A DNA stretch of 64,000 bases from Epiperipatus broadwayi (taxonomy: Eukaryota; Onychophora; Udeonychophora; Euonychophora; Peripatidae). Under the pieces are notes generated by a model. That model saw only the letters and a program-made list of their open reading frames with translations, made no database searches and had not been told where the DNA came from. Where the stretch lies: NCBI GenBank assembly GCA_028023455.1, contig JAQFVV010006238.1, positions 5,030,572-5,094,571 of the forward strand. Direction: 5' to 3'. Position numbers and translations under genes: made by a program. This document shows positions 21,000 to 34,084 of the stretch, piece by piece. Positions within the stretch are counted from its first letter, which is position 1; each line of letters opens with the position of its first letter.

Positions 21000-23125
21000 A
21001 GCTATCTTTTCAAAGCCAACAGTTCATAGAAATTTTATGTACATATCTTTGAGGATGTATCAGATTTCTTTACATTTTTAATGGCAAGATTAACAAGTGG
21101 TTTCCAAACAAAATATAACCATTATATATTAATTTCATATTGACTTAATTATTAGTCAGTCATAAGTTGTAAAATGAGAAATAATGTTTTTATCTAATAT
21201 TGGTAATTTATTGGCAGTACTAAAGGTTTGGATAGATCTGATGAGAATTTAAATTTATCCTGAATTAAATCACTTATCAGAGAGCTATCTCTTTAAAATC
21301 TGAGATCCCAAGAAATAAATGACCAATTTATACATACAGGCATTTTTCAAATAGAAGGGTGTTACAACAGTATTAATAGAATATTGAAAAAATGGTATAG
21401 TATTTCTAGGTACTGTATTTTATTAATAATTCCATATTTGGCATATAATCATAATGTATTAAAATAAAAAGAAATAGCTCTTACATTCTTTTTAGTCATT
21501 TGTTGACTGCATTAAATGAAGTTTTGTTTATTCTGGTGTAAATCATTTATCGGGATTTATTTTTTTAATATCTGAGATTGCAAAAAGAGATGATTGTGTT
21601 GTACTGACAGTATAAACAGTGTATAACAACAGTAAAAATGTAATTGATTTTATCTTCTAGATGCCTGCAGTGTTATCTATAAATCAATGCATGTGTCATG
21701 TAATGATATAGTTAACTATTCATCATAAAAAATATTAAGACTCTAGCATGTTTCGATCGTGAGCTATGACATGAAATAGGACAATGCATTTTGTATTTTA
21801 ATCCACAATGAAATAACATGCAAACAATAAATTTTGTTTTAAAGTGAGGACAATTGCTACTTAAACCTTTGAAACAATTTAAACTGTGTGAAAATATCAA
21901 TGTCATGTGATTCAAGATGTTTTTCAAATGATCTTGAAAGAATATCTGATGGCAAAGAGAGAATTGAAGATGATAGGTGAAGATACAAAGTGCACTCTTG
22001 TATTTTCTGTTTTAACTTATAAACTACACATGCTAGCACTTTCAAATTTTTGTGATAAATATTTGACTTATGTCACTAAATAACACAAGCATTGATTTGG
22101 AGATGGAATGCCAAGCAATATGGAGAGATATCAGCTACCACATTGTTTATTTATTGATAAAATGCTTTATTTCAATTTCTCAATTTGCTATTAGATTCTG
22201 TTTTGTTAGTTTAATGTATGGTTTTTAGTATAATGTAATTGTTATTTATCAAATCTTCAGTCTACAGAAAAATTTATGATACACAGCCATTATTTCTTGT
22301 AGCCGAGTCTTTTGAAATATCTTAGATTATTATTACCTCTTGTTCCACTATTGATGATTTTTTTAGTGTTAGTCAAACATTTATGAGCAATTTAGAACAT
22401 GTGGAGAAGATGTATAAAAGCCCTTTTATGACACATCCTGAAAATAATATGTATTAATATGCAAAACTGATATCAGTCCATAGAAAATAGGACATATTTT
22501 GATGAATTCATGATTAAAGATAGTAAATTATCAATAATGGTAATATCACGTGGTTACAGTGATCTGTTGTTTTATTACTTTAACTATCTTTGCATAAAAA
22601 CCTAAACATATCCACATATCATAGTATTTTCTATAGTAGAATAATCAAACTCATTTTAGTTATGAGATATTTTTCTACCAAATTGAACTCACAGAGACTG
22701 TGCAATATATATTAATATTTTTAAACTCTTCTGCTTTTCAAATTTCAGAATTGAATATTTATTTAAAGAAACATCAAATTAAGCCAAAATTAAAACATAT
22801 AACCAATTTTGGTTTTACTATCAAAAAACCATAATTAAACAAAAATATAAGGAGCAGTTAAATTCCCACTGTTGAAAAATTTTCCCCTCTTCATCGATTT
22901 TGATTTTCACAGCAACATTTTCTAGATGAAAACAATAATAGTTATAAATTTCTATAAATTTAAATAATTATTTATAATTAAATTTTAATTACTTAGTTTT
23001 AGCCCAAAATATTTTCTATATCAAACAACAAAAACAAAAATGAGTCGTAAACAGCATAATGGGATTGAACACATGAACACAACAATTGCACCTAATAGGA
23101 AAAGAATATTTTGAATACTCTGTTG
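21000..23125. other. AT-rich DNA, possible dead coding at 21.7-22.05 kb
   Basis: The minus strand at 21712-22045 has two overlapping frames with ordinary amino-acid composition (one with 'LPSDILSRSFEKHLES'), perhaps a decayed transposon exon split by a frameshift. I cannot assign a family. The rest is featureless. Confidence 0.3.
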
Positions 23126-23127
23126 TT

Positions 23128-23225
23128 TTTTTCCATGTGTCAAAGCATCAGCCAGGAAATGAACCCACAAACCCGGAACAACTCTTGTAAGGCAGTTGTG
23201 CTGACCACTCGGCTACCAACGCTTA
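23128..23225 (-). repeat. tRNA-derived SINE-like unit, copy 3
   Basis: On the minus strand it starts 'agcgttggtagccgagtggt', includes 'ccgggtttgtgggttcattt' and ends 'ggctgatgctttgacacatg', the same layout as the other copies. Confidence 0.65.
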
Positions 23226-26200
23226 ACTTCTTTTATTACAATTAGATTGAATTACCATAACTTGAAAACTGAGTCAAAATTCTTATTTTCTGTGTAAATA
23301 AATTATTAATGTTGCAATAATTTCAATACCTATAAATGAAATCCATCATATAAAATTTTAAATAATAAATTATTGTAGGATCACCTATTTGACATTCCTA
23401 ACCTAGAATCATCATCAAATCCATAGTCCAAGTATAGCAATATCATCACTTGTTTCAATTTCATGCATCATATGCTCTTTTTTCACAGATCATGCCATTC
23501 AGCATGCTAATCTATTAGTCCAGTATAATATCAAATCTCTCATTGGCACATCAGTTAAAGATTTAAACACAATGACTTATCCATCCAGACATCCATAGAA
23601 AAAATCTCCCAGTTGTTAAGACTTTAACCAAATTTCATAACTTTTGTGCTCCTCAATCATGGTTAAAGGTACAATTTCAATCAAAATATTTTTTTAATTA
23701 CCAATTCAGGTTAAATCTTGAACCTACATATTTTTTATGCAATAATTATGTAGGAGAAATGCTATATCTTTTTCAAATCTGCCCATACTTCTCATCTCTA
23801 TGCATATTCATGTTTTATAAGCATCCAACAAATCTCATGCAAGGTTAATTAAAAATATATAAAATGCTTTATGTCCTATAATGCATCTGAATTATACACA
23901 CACTAAGAACCATATGCCTTGCATACTGCTCCATAATATTTCGCAATGAGATATGTAATGATATAATGAACTAAAAAAATAACAAGAAATGGTTCAATTC
24001 ATACCTATAATTTCTCAAATGTCATGATGAAAACTTGGCAATCAACAATCTACCTCAGTTGTGCGCTCTCATAGCTTAAACTTTTATTACCATTAGCACT
24101 CATCATCAGAGTTCACTCCTAAAAATAAATATATGAACTCTTCTTCAGTTTAATCATCATGATTATATTAAAATAGGTACTCTTTAAATGTCGATTACAG
24201 ATCATTGAAATTAAACAATTTATCATACATTATGACTGCAGTGCCACCAAACTTTTGCCTATGTAACATAAATTTATTCTATTGTAAGTATAATAACATT
24301 TGTATATAGTTTGTTATTATTAATGTTTATTTAATAGTAAAAAAAAAGTGTAGTAATAATTTCCTTAAATTACCGACCAACTTTTACATTAACAAAGTAT
24401 CATAAATCTGGTCTTAATTTTCAAGATTTATTTCTCCGTTTTTTATGAATGATATTTCCATTGTTACTCTGTAATAATTTTTTCTGATTCTTTTGTTGTT
24501 GGTGAATGATACAAAAATTAAGACTTTAAATGATCTATATTTTAATATCTATTACAATCAAAAATTTACAATTGAAAACTATGATATGAAAATGGAATTT
24601 TTATGAGATTACAAATTCTTTTTTTCAGACCCAACAATAGATTAATTAGATTTGATCTTCAGAAAAACTCATGGGCATTGTGCTTATCTTCTCTATAAAT
24701 AGAATTTAACAGGCACTAATATATATATTGTGCCCTTTTCTATAGGTCAGTGATGGTTATAAATGGTCAATTACTAAAAAAAATTTAAAATTAATATTAT
24801 ATAGTATTTAAAATTATAGATTATATTAAGCAGTAAAAGATTAATATGATATATTTAATAATAAATATTGTGATAGTGAGAATTGTATCTAATTCTATAT
24901 TTTCTAAATTGTTTTTTCAAAATTTTATATAATTATTTGATATGATATAAGTAGCAAATTTATTAAGACAGATAAAATTAGACTAAACACCGGAAATGAC
25001 TATGTGACTGTCTGAAATATTCTATGTATAAGCACCGGTTTAAATTAATACTAATAATTAAAATATTTAAATAGTATATCATAGAAGTGGATGGAATTGT
25101 CACACATCATAATAAAAATAAGTAGTATACACCTTTATTAATTATTGTTTCAAAATTGTTTTAAAGGTAGTTAAATTGTAATAGATAATAATTGATTTAA
25201 AAATAATAATGAGTTAACATTTAAGTCTATTACATCATGATTTTAAAACTTTAGAAATTGTTTATAAATCCAAGTAGGGATTGACCAATAAAAAATAGAT
25301 CTTGGCAGACAACCAAAATCGCGCCAACTAATTGTATAAACGGGGAGAACAAAAATGTGTTGACTCCAGAGCAGAGGTAAAATTTTAAGCTCTCTAAAAT
25401 TTTTTTTCTCTTCAATTTATTAGTCAATTTTATTATAATTTTAATAATATCTTTGAAAGAAACCAACTGACAATTTAAAAATCATCCGAAGAGAATCTTA
25501 GAATAATATGTTTTAAAAAAGTTTTCATAGTAATGTTTCACTAACTTTACAGTAACCTGCCAGTGGATTCTATCAAAATATAATCGGAGTTTTCAATAGA
25601 AAATGGATAGATTCTTAAAACCAAGTTGTAAATTTTATAATATTCCAAATATGTTAATGTTATTCGTTGATATAGTTTATATAGCGTATCACTATGAAAG
25701 CTGTTTTCGTGCGTATAAAATCAATGAAAGGACATTGTGCGCAGAGTTAATGAAGATAATGGAAAATAAAAATAAGTATTATTGATATAAGAATAAATGG
25801 ACAAAAGGAATTTTAATATTGAAATAGTTTGAATTGCTTTCTTTAAGATGACTTGAGAAAATACTCTAGAAAATAGTTAAAGATTGGAAGTAGTGTATAT
25901 AAAATAATAATGAATGAAAGTGAAGTTTACCAAGGAAAACACTTGCTTAAAGAAAAAAATTTTACAGAAGAGAAATATAAAATATTGGATCCATGGAAAA
26001 TGCAATTGGTACAGTAATTATTAAAAATTGTAGTTTAACTAGAAATAAAGATGCATCAATGCGCTGAAGTAATATTCACCAGAACATTAAAAAGCTTCAT
26101 GGGATAACTAAATAAAATGTTTTCTAATAATTTTGGATTAAACACTAAAACTAAAGATCATCTAAACAGTTTATTAAATGAACTAATTTATTTAAAACTT

Positions 26201-29192
26201 TAATAAGAGATCGGAAGAACATTCGGACAAAAGAAGAAATAATAAATATTATGGGACTAACCAAGATTTACCATCAGAAAAATATGTGATTATGGTTTGA
26301 ATTATTTTCTTTACTAATCTAAGTTAAACATTAAGTTTTAGATAGCGATAGGGAAAACAAAATACATTAATTCGTGATATAACATTATATGAAATAATAT
26401 GTTTTGATTTTGAATTTTAAAATAAAATTGTATGTATGTGGAAATTTGTATATTTGCGATGCTCGAAGAGAAAGAAACCTACTATGAACTCTGATAGGAA
26501 GATAAAGATTGTTTTTGGTAACATTTATAATTATTAATGATATATAATGTATGTTTTATTTATTTAGATCAGCTGAGAATCGAATGAATGTAGCGCAAAA
26601 GTTTTATTGTTATTATTGTTGTAAAACGCATTTTGAAAACAACACTCTAAAACACTTTGAGATGTGATTAGATTTTTAAAATATGCATACGATAATCATT
26701 TTATGTGTTATTAATATAGTTCAATATAACCGATAGTTATGTGATATTTTCTGTTAATTTTCCGATTGGGATATTTAAATGTTATTTTAACAAAACGTAG
26801 ATGTTGAACCTACAGTGTAATAAAGCAAGATAAATTGTTCTTATGGAATAGGGAAATGTTTTTATATTAGCGAATTTTGTTTATTGTTTTTTAAAAAAGT
26901 AGTTAGTATTTTATCGATGTTGGATACAGTAAAAATCTCGAGAGATAGTTTGGGTAGTGACTTGGTAGTACATGGTGATTTGGAAACCAAGAGGATGTAT
27001 TAAAAACTAGGATGCTACAGGGAGTGAAATAATAAGTAGTTTTAGATGTTAATCAGCGTGGTTAACAAAGCCCTATGACTGGTACACATGTTGTCTTGGA
27101 CAGTGATATTTTATATATTTCTTGTGAGTCGTACTAGATGTTTGGTAAAGCTGAGTAAATAGCTGCCACATCATGCTTATTGCCAAGGTTATTAGACAAT
27201 GAATGTCGGACCTATTCACACTGTTCCATACATTTTTTGAAGTATATTGTGGATAAGTTATCTATCTATCTTCCCGATATCCTATAGATCTTTTGCTATC
27301 TTTATCTGTATTTCTTGCAACTACATCGTTATATGATAAGTCTATTAAAAGGGAAACAATAGATATTTTAGAATGTATGTCATGCTATTATTTGGAATAA
27401 GAATAGTTAAGTATTAACGAAGAGTAGATTATGATTATTGAAAGAAAGATGCAAATATCCTAAGAAGGGAAGGAGTTAGAGAATTATGTTAATTCCTTTT
27501 AAGAAATGAACTATAATTTTATAAAAGTATATCCAAATAGAAATATACAAAAATATTAAATATAATTTCATGTTTTCTTATTGTTAATTATATTTTAAAA
27601 AATAAGTATTGCATATTTGAAAAAATACAATAACATTCGATAATTATAGTATATGTGAAACTGTAACAGGTGATAATTAAACCCATGTTATAGTATTATA
27701 CATGAGTATGACTTATGGAATAAATGTATTATAGTTTACGAGCATTGGAGAACAAACATTAAAAGTAATAATAATATTTGAATAATATGCGGAGTGACTT
27801 ATATAAAGTTACAAGAAAATGTAATTTTCTTTTAAAAAACCATATTGATTGTAAAATTATGATGTTATAAATGATGTTTATCCACATAGATAATTTATAA
27901 TACGGTAACTTTAATACTAAAAGGTAAAGAATGGGGTTACCCATAAAATAGTTAAAATAAGTGATATGATAAACCTAATGAGAAATAAATAAATAACTTT
28001 TAAAAGGCATAATAAGTTTAATTAACGATAAAAGAAATATAAATGTGTATAATTCAGCTATTGTAGTGTAAAGAAAAATGAGGATCTCCTTGTAAATAGA
28101 TGTAGATGGATTTGTTTGTTTTATTTATTTTTATTGATGTTAATAAAATTTTAAAATTTGTTTATTAAAACTTGTGTCTGAGTTTTGTTTTCTCTACATC
28201 ATTGCATGAATTCACCGGGTATGTTCAGCAACCATTAAACTAAGTATATGATTGTTTGCACAAAAGATAAATAGAGAAGTATGTTTAATCTTAAATATAT
28301 ATTGATGTTCTTGTAATTAAATAATTATAAAATTGCATTGCGTTACTGGTCATCAATCCATTATCATAATATTTTGCTAAATTATATGCTATTAGTTGCC
28401 ACTTGCTTTATTTATCAGATTATCTAAACAATGCCACTTATTAATTTATTTTATTACTTAAAGATAAAAAAAGGGGATATTAGATTATTAACTAATTTAT
28501 TATGGTTATAAATTTGCAATGAAAGAAAAGCTATACTAGTTGGATTAGGCAATGAAGATTGTGATTATTATTGTTTTATTATTAATCTAATTTCAGAGTA
28601 GTAGATTATGACATAAAATCCCTTATCATATTTTGCTACCACATGTTATTAACATATGAATAAATTTAAGAACCTGAGATTATTTCATTTGAGCTAGATG
28701 ATTACTATTATTATTATTAGAGATAAAAGATTAATACTTTAATTGTTAAGTGAGTCTTAGTGATCAGAAGTTGCAGAAGTCATAAGAATACTATGTAGTT
28801 ATTATGTGTAATAGTAGTATAAGGGGGGATAGTGTTCTTATGCCATTGAGGTGGTATCCTGTGGGATATTGTCTCAATGTAATCTACCTTGTCACCCGTA
28901 TTTCCACTTCTAGTCTCATGAGTTCCTGAATATTGATTTGAGTTAGTTTAAAACAGAACCTAAGTTAATTTTAAGAAACTTGAGCTAGTAAAGCATTTAA
29001 TTGAATATTTCATTAATTATTAGAGCTAGAACCCGGTTAGGTGATTTTCACTATATTATATTTATTTTGGGGGAAGTGGAGATGCGGGAACGGGGTGGTT
29101 AGATTGGCCTGATGTGTTAGAAAAGGGCAGATTGTGGCCCTCAACGTGATTGGCCTGAGGTGTAGTGGAGCTACACACGATGACAAGGGCAG

Positions 29193-29214
29193 AATATATA
29201 TATATATATATATA
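29193..29214. repeat. (AT)n microsatellite
   Basis: Short AT dinucleotide run. Confidence 0.9.
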
Positions 29215-29841
29215 AGAAATTACAAGTCATAACCCACCCACATAGTTAATAATTGCCAAATCTATGGTGTAATGGGAGAATTTTAAACCCTTAATAAAGC
29301 TATTATGATTCTATTTCTCAATTAGAATCTCTATATGTTCCTTTATGATATTTTGTCATTGATCAGCAAAGAAAAAAATCTATACATTAAATAAAATATC
29401 TAAATACCTTTTAACCTTTTACTTGGAAGCATTTCTTTTTCATATATAGATAAAATATCATCTTTTCAAGCTATTTTTTTTCTTTTTTTAACTAAAGTCT
29501 TTTCATTTATGATCATGGTATAATCATATATCTTAATATTGTTGATGTTTGTCTACTAAATTTTAAATGCACATTGACTTCTTACAATCTTATTTTAATC
29601 ATTACAAATTCAGTCTAGGATGACAGGTTGCAGATTTATCAAACCAATCTGTTTGTCCATATTCTGCATTAACTGTAGTTTCTAATCTTGTATATATATT
29701 ATTCATAAGATTAAAGAAATAAGCACATAGTCTATTATTCTCATCCCCACAATTTACTATGGTCAACAAAATAAAATGCTTTGATAAAATCTTAATGTAT
29801 TTTTTCCTATTGTTCTTTGATTTTTTTAGCTGTGTAATGTA

Positions 29842-29844
<3 letters not shown>

Positions 29845-29879
<35 letters not shown>
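29845..29879. repeat. (AT)n microsatellite
   Basis: About 35 bp of AT dinucleotide. Confidence 0.9.
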
Positions 29880-29882
<3 letters not shown>

Positions 29883-30389
29883 TGCTGTATGCACAGATAA
29901 TGACACTAGTATATATCAAAAAATGCTATATTAGCTGAACACTTTCACGAGACTTCTTTCTCTCATATTCATAGCTACTATTTTGTTAAAAACTGCATTG
30001 TTAGAAGGAAAATTTATGCAAAATAGTGCAAATTAGTTATAACTGCCATTTCTATTTCAACACAATATTCTATATGATATAACTATATTGTATTATAATT
30101 GGCATACTCTATTAAATCTTGATTCTTTAAATTTAAAGATTATTTTTATATTAATTATCATAATGTTCTTAATGCTTTTATTAAAACTTTTTCATTTTTT
30201 AAAAAAATTTCTGGTGCACTACTATCATTTTTATTGACTTTACTTTTTATCAAATATTACAACTAACATGGCCTCATGATTCATTATTGACGTTTTTTTT
30301 TTATAATTGACATTATCAAAAATTTCTTAGTTATCAATTCTTTCAAAATAATTTTCTTGTTTTTTAGTGAAAGCAATTGATATGAAACA

Positions 30390-30890
30390 TAATATATTGG
30401 ACTATTTCCATCACATATCAATAAATGTTAAATGTATAAAAAAATTTAAACTTAATTTAAACTTTTCAAATATAAACAACATGTTAGTAATAATACATAA
30501 TCGGCAACATAGGATAGTAGATTACACAACCCTTCAAGTGGTATTATTCTCTGCTCTTTGTCAGATGTCACGGGCCTGGCCAATGACAATATTAGTAAAG
30601 CAATTGAACTTACACCTTTAGAGTCTCAAATATCAAATTTTAAGGCAATAGTTTAACCAACACCTAAAGAAGAATGGAGAATAATACTACACAAAACATT
30701 TTATAATAGCTCATCTATATTGTCTATTTGTGTGTTATTACTAACAAGTTGTTTATATTTGAAAAGTTTAAATAACGTTTACATTTTTTTATACATTCAA
30801 CATTCAATGATAGATGATGGATATAGTCCAACATATTATCACATTTAAAGTACCATCATCACAAACCTTCCAGAAAATGATATGATACCT
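30390..30890. mobile_element. Decayed inverted PLE-1 terminal repeats
   Basis: The left half (about 30390-30658) matches, in minus orientation, the PLE-1 terminal repeat found at 44501-44890: 'tattggactatttccatca', the 'gttagtaat' block, the hammerhead-like zone and the tRNA-like zone, in that order. The right half (about 30659-30890) is the same terminal repeat in plus orientation, starting at the hammerhead-like segment ('cctaaagaagaatggagaat') and running through 'attactaacaa', 'agatgatggatatagtcca' to 'accatcatcacaaaccttcc'. Divergence is high. The head-to-head junction near 30658 shows the same inverted architecture as the young composite at 44.46-49.88 kb. Confidence 0.7.
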
Positions 30891-31420
30891 CATTAGGCAT
30901 GTAATTCTCTTTTAATTTTACTCAAAATTTACATGCATAGTGCACATTCTGTTCTACAACCTGCTCTAAGTGATGCTATGATTATAAAATCCAAAATCAG
31001 TTCCTTCATGATGTCACAAAAGTTATCAGTTTGAAACTTGTGGTGAAATGAATATTTATAGAGAGTACTGTGGGTGCTCAAAAATGTATTTGCAATAAAG
31101 AAATGAGTTAACACTTTTGTGCAAACTTTATAAAATCTCAGAATAGTGCTGGTGATTGAATTCACTGATCACAATATATATATATATAATCATTCAAACA
31201 TTCTGTATTCTGATAATTGTATTGGAATTTTAAAGTAAATAGCTTTTAAATGAATGGTAAATATTATATATTTTATGTTTTTAGTTTTATTACTAAGTGA
31301 AAAGAGTTTTAAACAGAAATACAGGTGCAGAATTCTAATTGCACAAAATGGTTCACACTTTATTTGTCAAACAAGAATAATTCTAAAGGTATTTTTTTTA
31401 TTTCAAGATAATTTGAATCA
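30891..31420. other. AT-rich DNA, no gene recognised
   Basis: Nothing supportable in this stretch. Confidence 0.45.
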
Positions 31421-31507
31421 GAGCAAAACTCTCCATACAGTATTGCCACCTGTGCTAAACAGAGTAATCAATGGATGCCAGAAGGCTTGTGCATAAAATC
31501 CCTCTCT
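31421..31507 (-). repeat. HHR-2 copy 5: 3' part, minus strand
   Basis: Matches the 3' part of the family in minus orientation: 'gcaaaactctccatacagta', 'agagtaatcaatggatgcca', 'gcttgtgcataaaatccct'. It breaks off abruptly at about 31507, where the anomalous island starts, just before the hammerhead would be reached. Confidence 0.8.
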
Positions 31508-31765
31508 CCCCCCCCCTCATCTCCCGCCCCCCCTCTCTTGTTTTGGGTTTGTGCCTTTGGTGGGTGGGGGTTTGGGGGATCGGACTCCTCCCTTTGGATT
31601 TTGGGGAACTTCCAAACCTCCCCCGCGTGTGGGGCCCAAACCAGGGAGGGGATATGGGGGATTTGGGAGGGGGGGGAATATGTTTTTTTTTTTCCCACCC
31701 TTCCGGTTTCTTTTTGTTTCTTTTTTTGGCGGGGATAATTTTTGGGGGGTTTTTTTTTTTTTTAA
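31508..31765. other. Anomalous G/C-rich homopolymer island
   Basis: About 260 bp rich in C-runs, then G- and T-runs, with runs of 7-12 identical bases, in a window that is otherwise strongly AT-rich. Overlapping open frames occur on both strands only because stop codons need A. No motif is real. It follows directly after the truncated HHR-2 copy. Low-quality consensus or misassembly is the simplest explanation. Confidence 0.7.
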
Positions 31766-32639
31766 AAATAATGATAATTTGAATCATTTAAAATATATTT
31801 TTTATTTAATAGATATAAACTATATTTATGTTTATGTTTATATAATATTTTAGAAGGACTTAAACTTTCATCATAGGAACACAAATACATTATACTAACT
31901 AATATAAAAAATAAGTTTTGCTTTATGATTTCCTTAAATAGTTATTTTTAGGTTTTAAATTTTTTTTTAGTTATGTTTGAAATTAATTTTAATAGTAATT
32001 TTTTTAAAAAGCAGTTTTAATATAAATAAAACATTTTTTTATGCATTTTATACTTATTATATTTGCAAAATCCTAAATACCTGATTATAGAGCTTTTCAT
32101 TTTTTTACTTGCTTGAGTTTGGGAAATATATTTGTAATATGGTAATGTTGAATGAGTGTTCTCAATATCCATTTGATATCCATTGATCATTCAGAAGATT
32201 ATATTTAATCACTGTTCTAGAAATATTTTTTTTGACAATAAAAGTCACACCCATTTTTTATCTATTATATGATTAATAAATAGTATAGTCTGTTGAAATA
32301 AAATTTTTCAGTCCTATTCATATTATTTCATTAAATGGTAGTAAATAACATTGTTTAACATAAAAAAATTATAATTTCTTAAAAAGTAAAGTCTATTTTG
32401 AAATTTATAATAAGAAAATATTTATAAATTTTATTATCACAGTATAATGAATTGTATTCCTCTCAAGACATTTATTAAACTAATTAATACCTATTACACT
32501 ATTTATGAAATGAGTATAAATATGGGTGATACATTACAAATATAGATAATGAAAAATTACAATACTAGATGAGTTATGGGACAAACATTATTGACTTCAA
32601 ACAGGGTTAGGTATTCAGTGGTTAAGTTCTTTGTTAACT
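31766..32639. other. AT-rich DNA, partly 3' UTR of the ORF2 relic
   Basis: No gene. The last part (about 32560-32639) lies immediately downstream of the minus-strand ORF2 C-terminus and may be its 3' untranslated region. Confidence 0.4.
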
Positions 32640-33367
32640 TTAATGGAGAGTCTGATATAGCTTCCATGTCTCTTGAAAAATGAATGTTGTTGCAAGAGTT
32701 TTGTCTCTTTGTTTAATTTTTTCTATGCTCTGAATAAATAATGAGTTTTTATCTGGCTTGGGAAGTTGGTATTGTGCCTTGCACCTTACAATCCAAATGA
32801 CATAGGTGATGAAAATTGCCAGCCTGATTGTAGGAATATCTCTTCCATGAATGCATTTTTTTATATTAAGTATTTTGTAGTAGTCTATCTTTGAATTGTT
32901 AAATATTATTGTTTTAATATTACCTAGACCCATGCATGTTTTAATTATGTGGCCAAATGTTTCCTCATCCCTGCTACAGCTGTGGCAAATTGATTGGACT
33001 TTGGTGATAGATCGTTTATATCTGAGGAACCAGTTGACCGGCATGGCATCCAGATTAATTTTAGGTAAGTAATCTAAGTATTTTAGTTCTAGAGCCCAAT
33101 ACTTGAATAGGATAATTAGCTTGTGATTAGTTATTCCTAATCTTGTAGTAGGGATTTGATTATTTTGTTTTAGGATGCAATGGGCACCCCATAGCTTGAT
33201 CTTGCTTTGATAGTTGTTATGGACATTTATATTTTGTTGCATTGTTGACAGGATTAGGTGGTCAAGCCAGCTTAATTTGGGGGGTGTTGGTAGGAATTAT
33301 TGATTCAGTAATCTGGTCATGGCCATACTTTTGGATAATGAATGAATTATATTTGCCATAATTATTA
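32640..33367 (-). pseudogene. Non-LTR ORF2 C-terminal fragment with RT zinc finger
   Basis: On the minus strand coding can be followed from about 33367 ('MANIIHSLSKSMAMTRLLNQ', typical of the RT thumb region) through an in-frame TAA near 33300, then 'FLPTPPKLSWLDHLIL' and an open frame of 200 codons to 32640. Counted from the internal Met at 33242, the frame includes 'CHSCSRDEETFGHIIKTC', a C-X2-C-X8-H-X4-C zinc finger (zf-RVT) found after the RT in L1/Tx1-like and plant-type LINE ORF2 proteins. The catalytic RT core is absent, as expected for a 5'-truncated copy. It may belong to the same family as the ORF1-endonuclease element at 5.1-8.05 kb, which lacks exactly this part, but no overlap exists to prove it. 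Confidence 0.7.
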
Positions 33368-33404
33368 TCATTTTTTAAATATATATACTCTCATGGATAA
33401 ATAA

Positions 33405-33900
33405 TGAATTCATACAATTATATATTTATACAAATAAAATGTCTATTAATTTAAAAACTATTGTAATAACAATAAAAGTAATAAATATAATGGTAATAAA
33501 CTATTATATACAGTCTTTCAATTTCCAGGTGTACTTTTAGTTAATTCCTTAACCTGCCTCAACTTCCATTAAATTAAAAAAAAAAAAAAAACGAAAGCTA
33601 CATTATCAACTCAAATCTGATGAATCCTGAATTTTAATGTTAGTAGCTTGTCTAAAAAAATAAATAAATAAATAAAAGAAAAATTAAAGAGGCAATTTTA
33701 ATAAATATAAATAAAATGAAGATAATTAATAGACAAGTTGCTAACATTAAAAGTTGGGATTTATGGGATTTGAATTTATGATGTTTGCTTTCATTTTGTT
33801 TTTTGAATTTAGCAACAGTTAAGGCAGGTTAAGGAATTAACTGAAAGTACTTCTGCAGATTAAAAGACTGTATATAATAGTTTATTACTGTTACATTTAT
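33405..33900. mobile_element. PLE-2 locus II: inverted Penelope-like 3' ends
   Basis: The minus arm (about 33405-33655) and plus arm (about 33670-33900) mirror each other around 'ctattatatacagtctt' and 'aagactgtatataatag'. The plus arm keeps the coding end 'KRKIKEAILI...INRQVA' and the untranslated 'gttaaggaattaactgaaag' region also seen at locus I. An A-run (33579-33592) lies in the left arm. The right arm ends where the word 'ttagcatgctcttaatt', shared with the ends of HHR-1, begins. Confidence 0.7.
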
Positions 33901-33915
33901 TAGCATGCTCTTAAT

Positions 33916-33952
33916 TATATATATATATATATATATATAATTAATATCCATT

Positions 33953-33990
<38 letters not shown>
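33916..33990. repeat. Two (AT)n tracts within a small inverted repeat
   Basis: (AT)n at 33916-33939 and 33955-33990. 'atatccatt' and 'aatggatat' bracket the second tract. Confidence 0.85.
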
Positions 33991-33992
<2 letters not shown>

Positions 33993-34084
33993 TAATGGAT
34001 ATGAAATTTAATATTTTAAAGTTATGTATAAACAATAACAACAATAATATGCCAGTAAATTCAAAGAACTAAACATCACATGAT

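Larger units (their letters stand above)
23230..30385. other. Long AT-rich region, no gene recognised
   Basis: About 7 kb without a nameable gene or repeat. Two small frames could be exons but have no family feature: 25251-25466 (minus, 71 codons with a hydrophobic stretch) and 25603-25785 (plus, 60 codons). A less AT-rich patch at 29050-29190 is unassigned. (AT)n tracts lie at 29193-29214 and 29845-29879. Confidence 0.4.

Noticed and set aside
24040-24145. Minus-strand CTGAAGAAG, CTGATGATGAGTGC and ATAAAAGTTT words resembling a PLE hammerhead region
   Set aside because: No stem II or cleavage triplet can be drawn and there is no second copy in the window.
26212-26224. AGATCGGAAGAAC, similar to a sequencing adapter start
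   Set aside because: The match ends after 11 bases, the following sequence is unrelated to the adapter, and the local composition is normal; most likely chance.
31455-31853. Several overlapping open frames on both strands, rich in Gly, Pro and Phe
   Set aside because: They exist only because the G/C-rich island has few stop codons; probably artefactual sequence.
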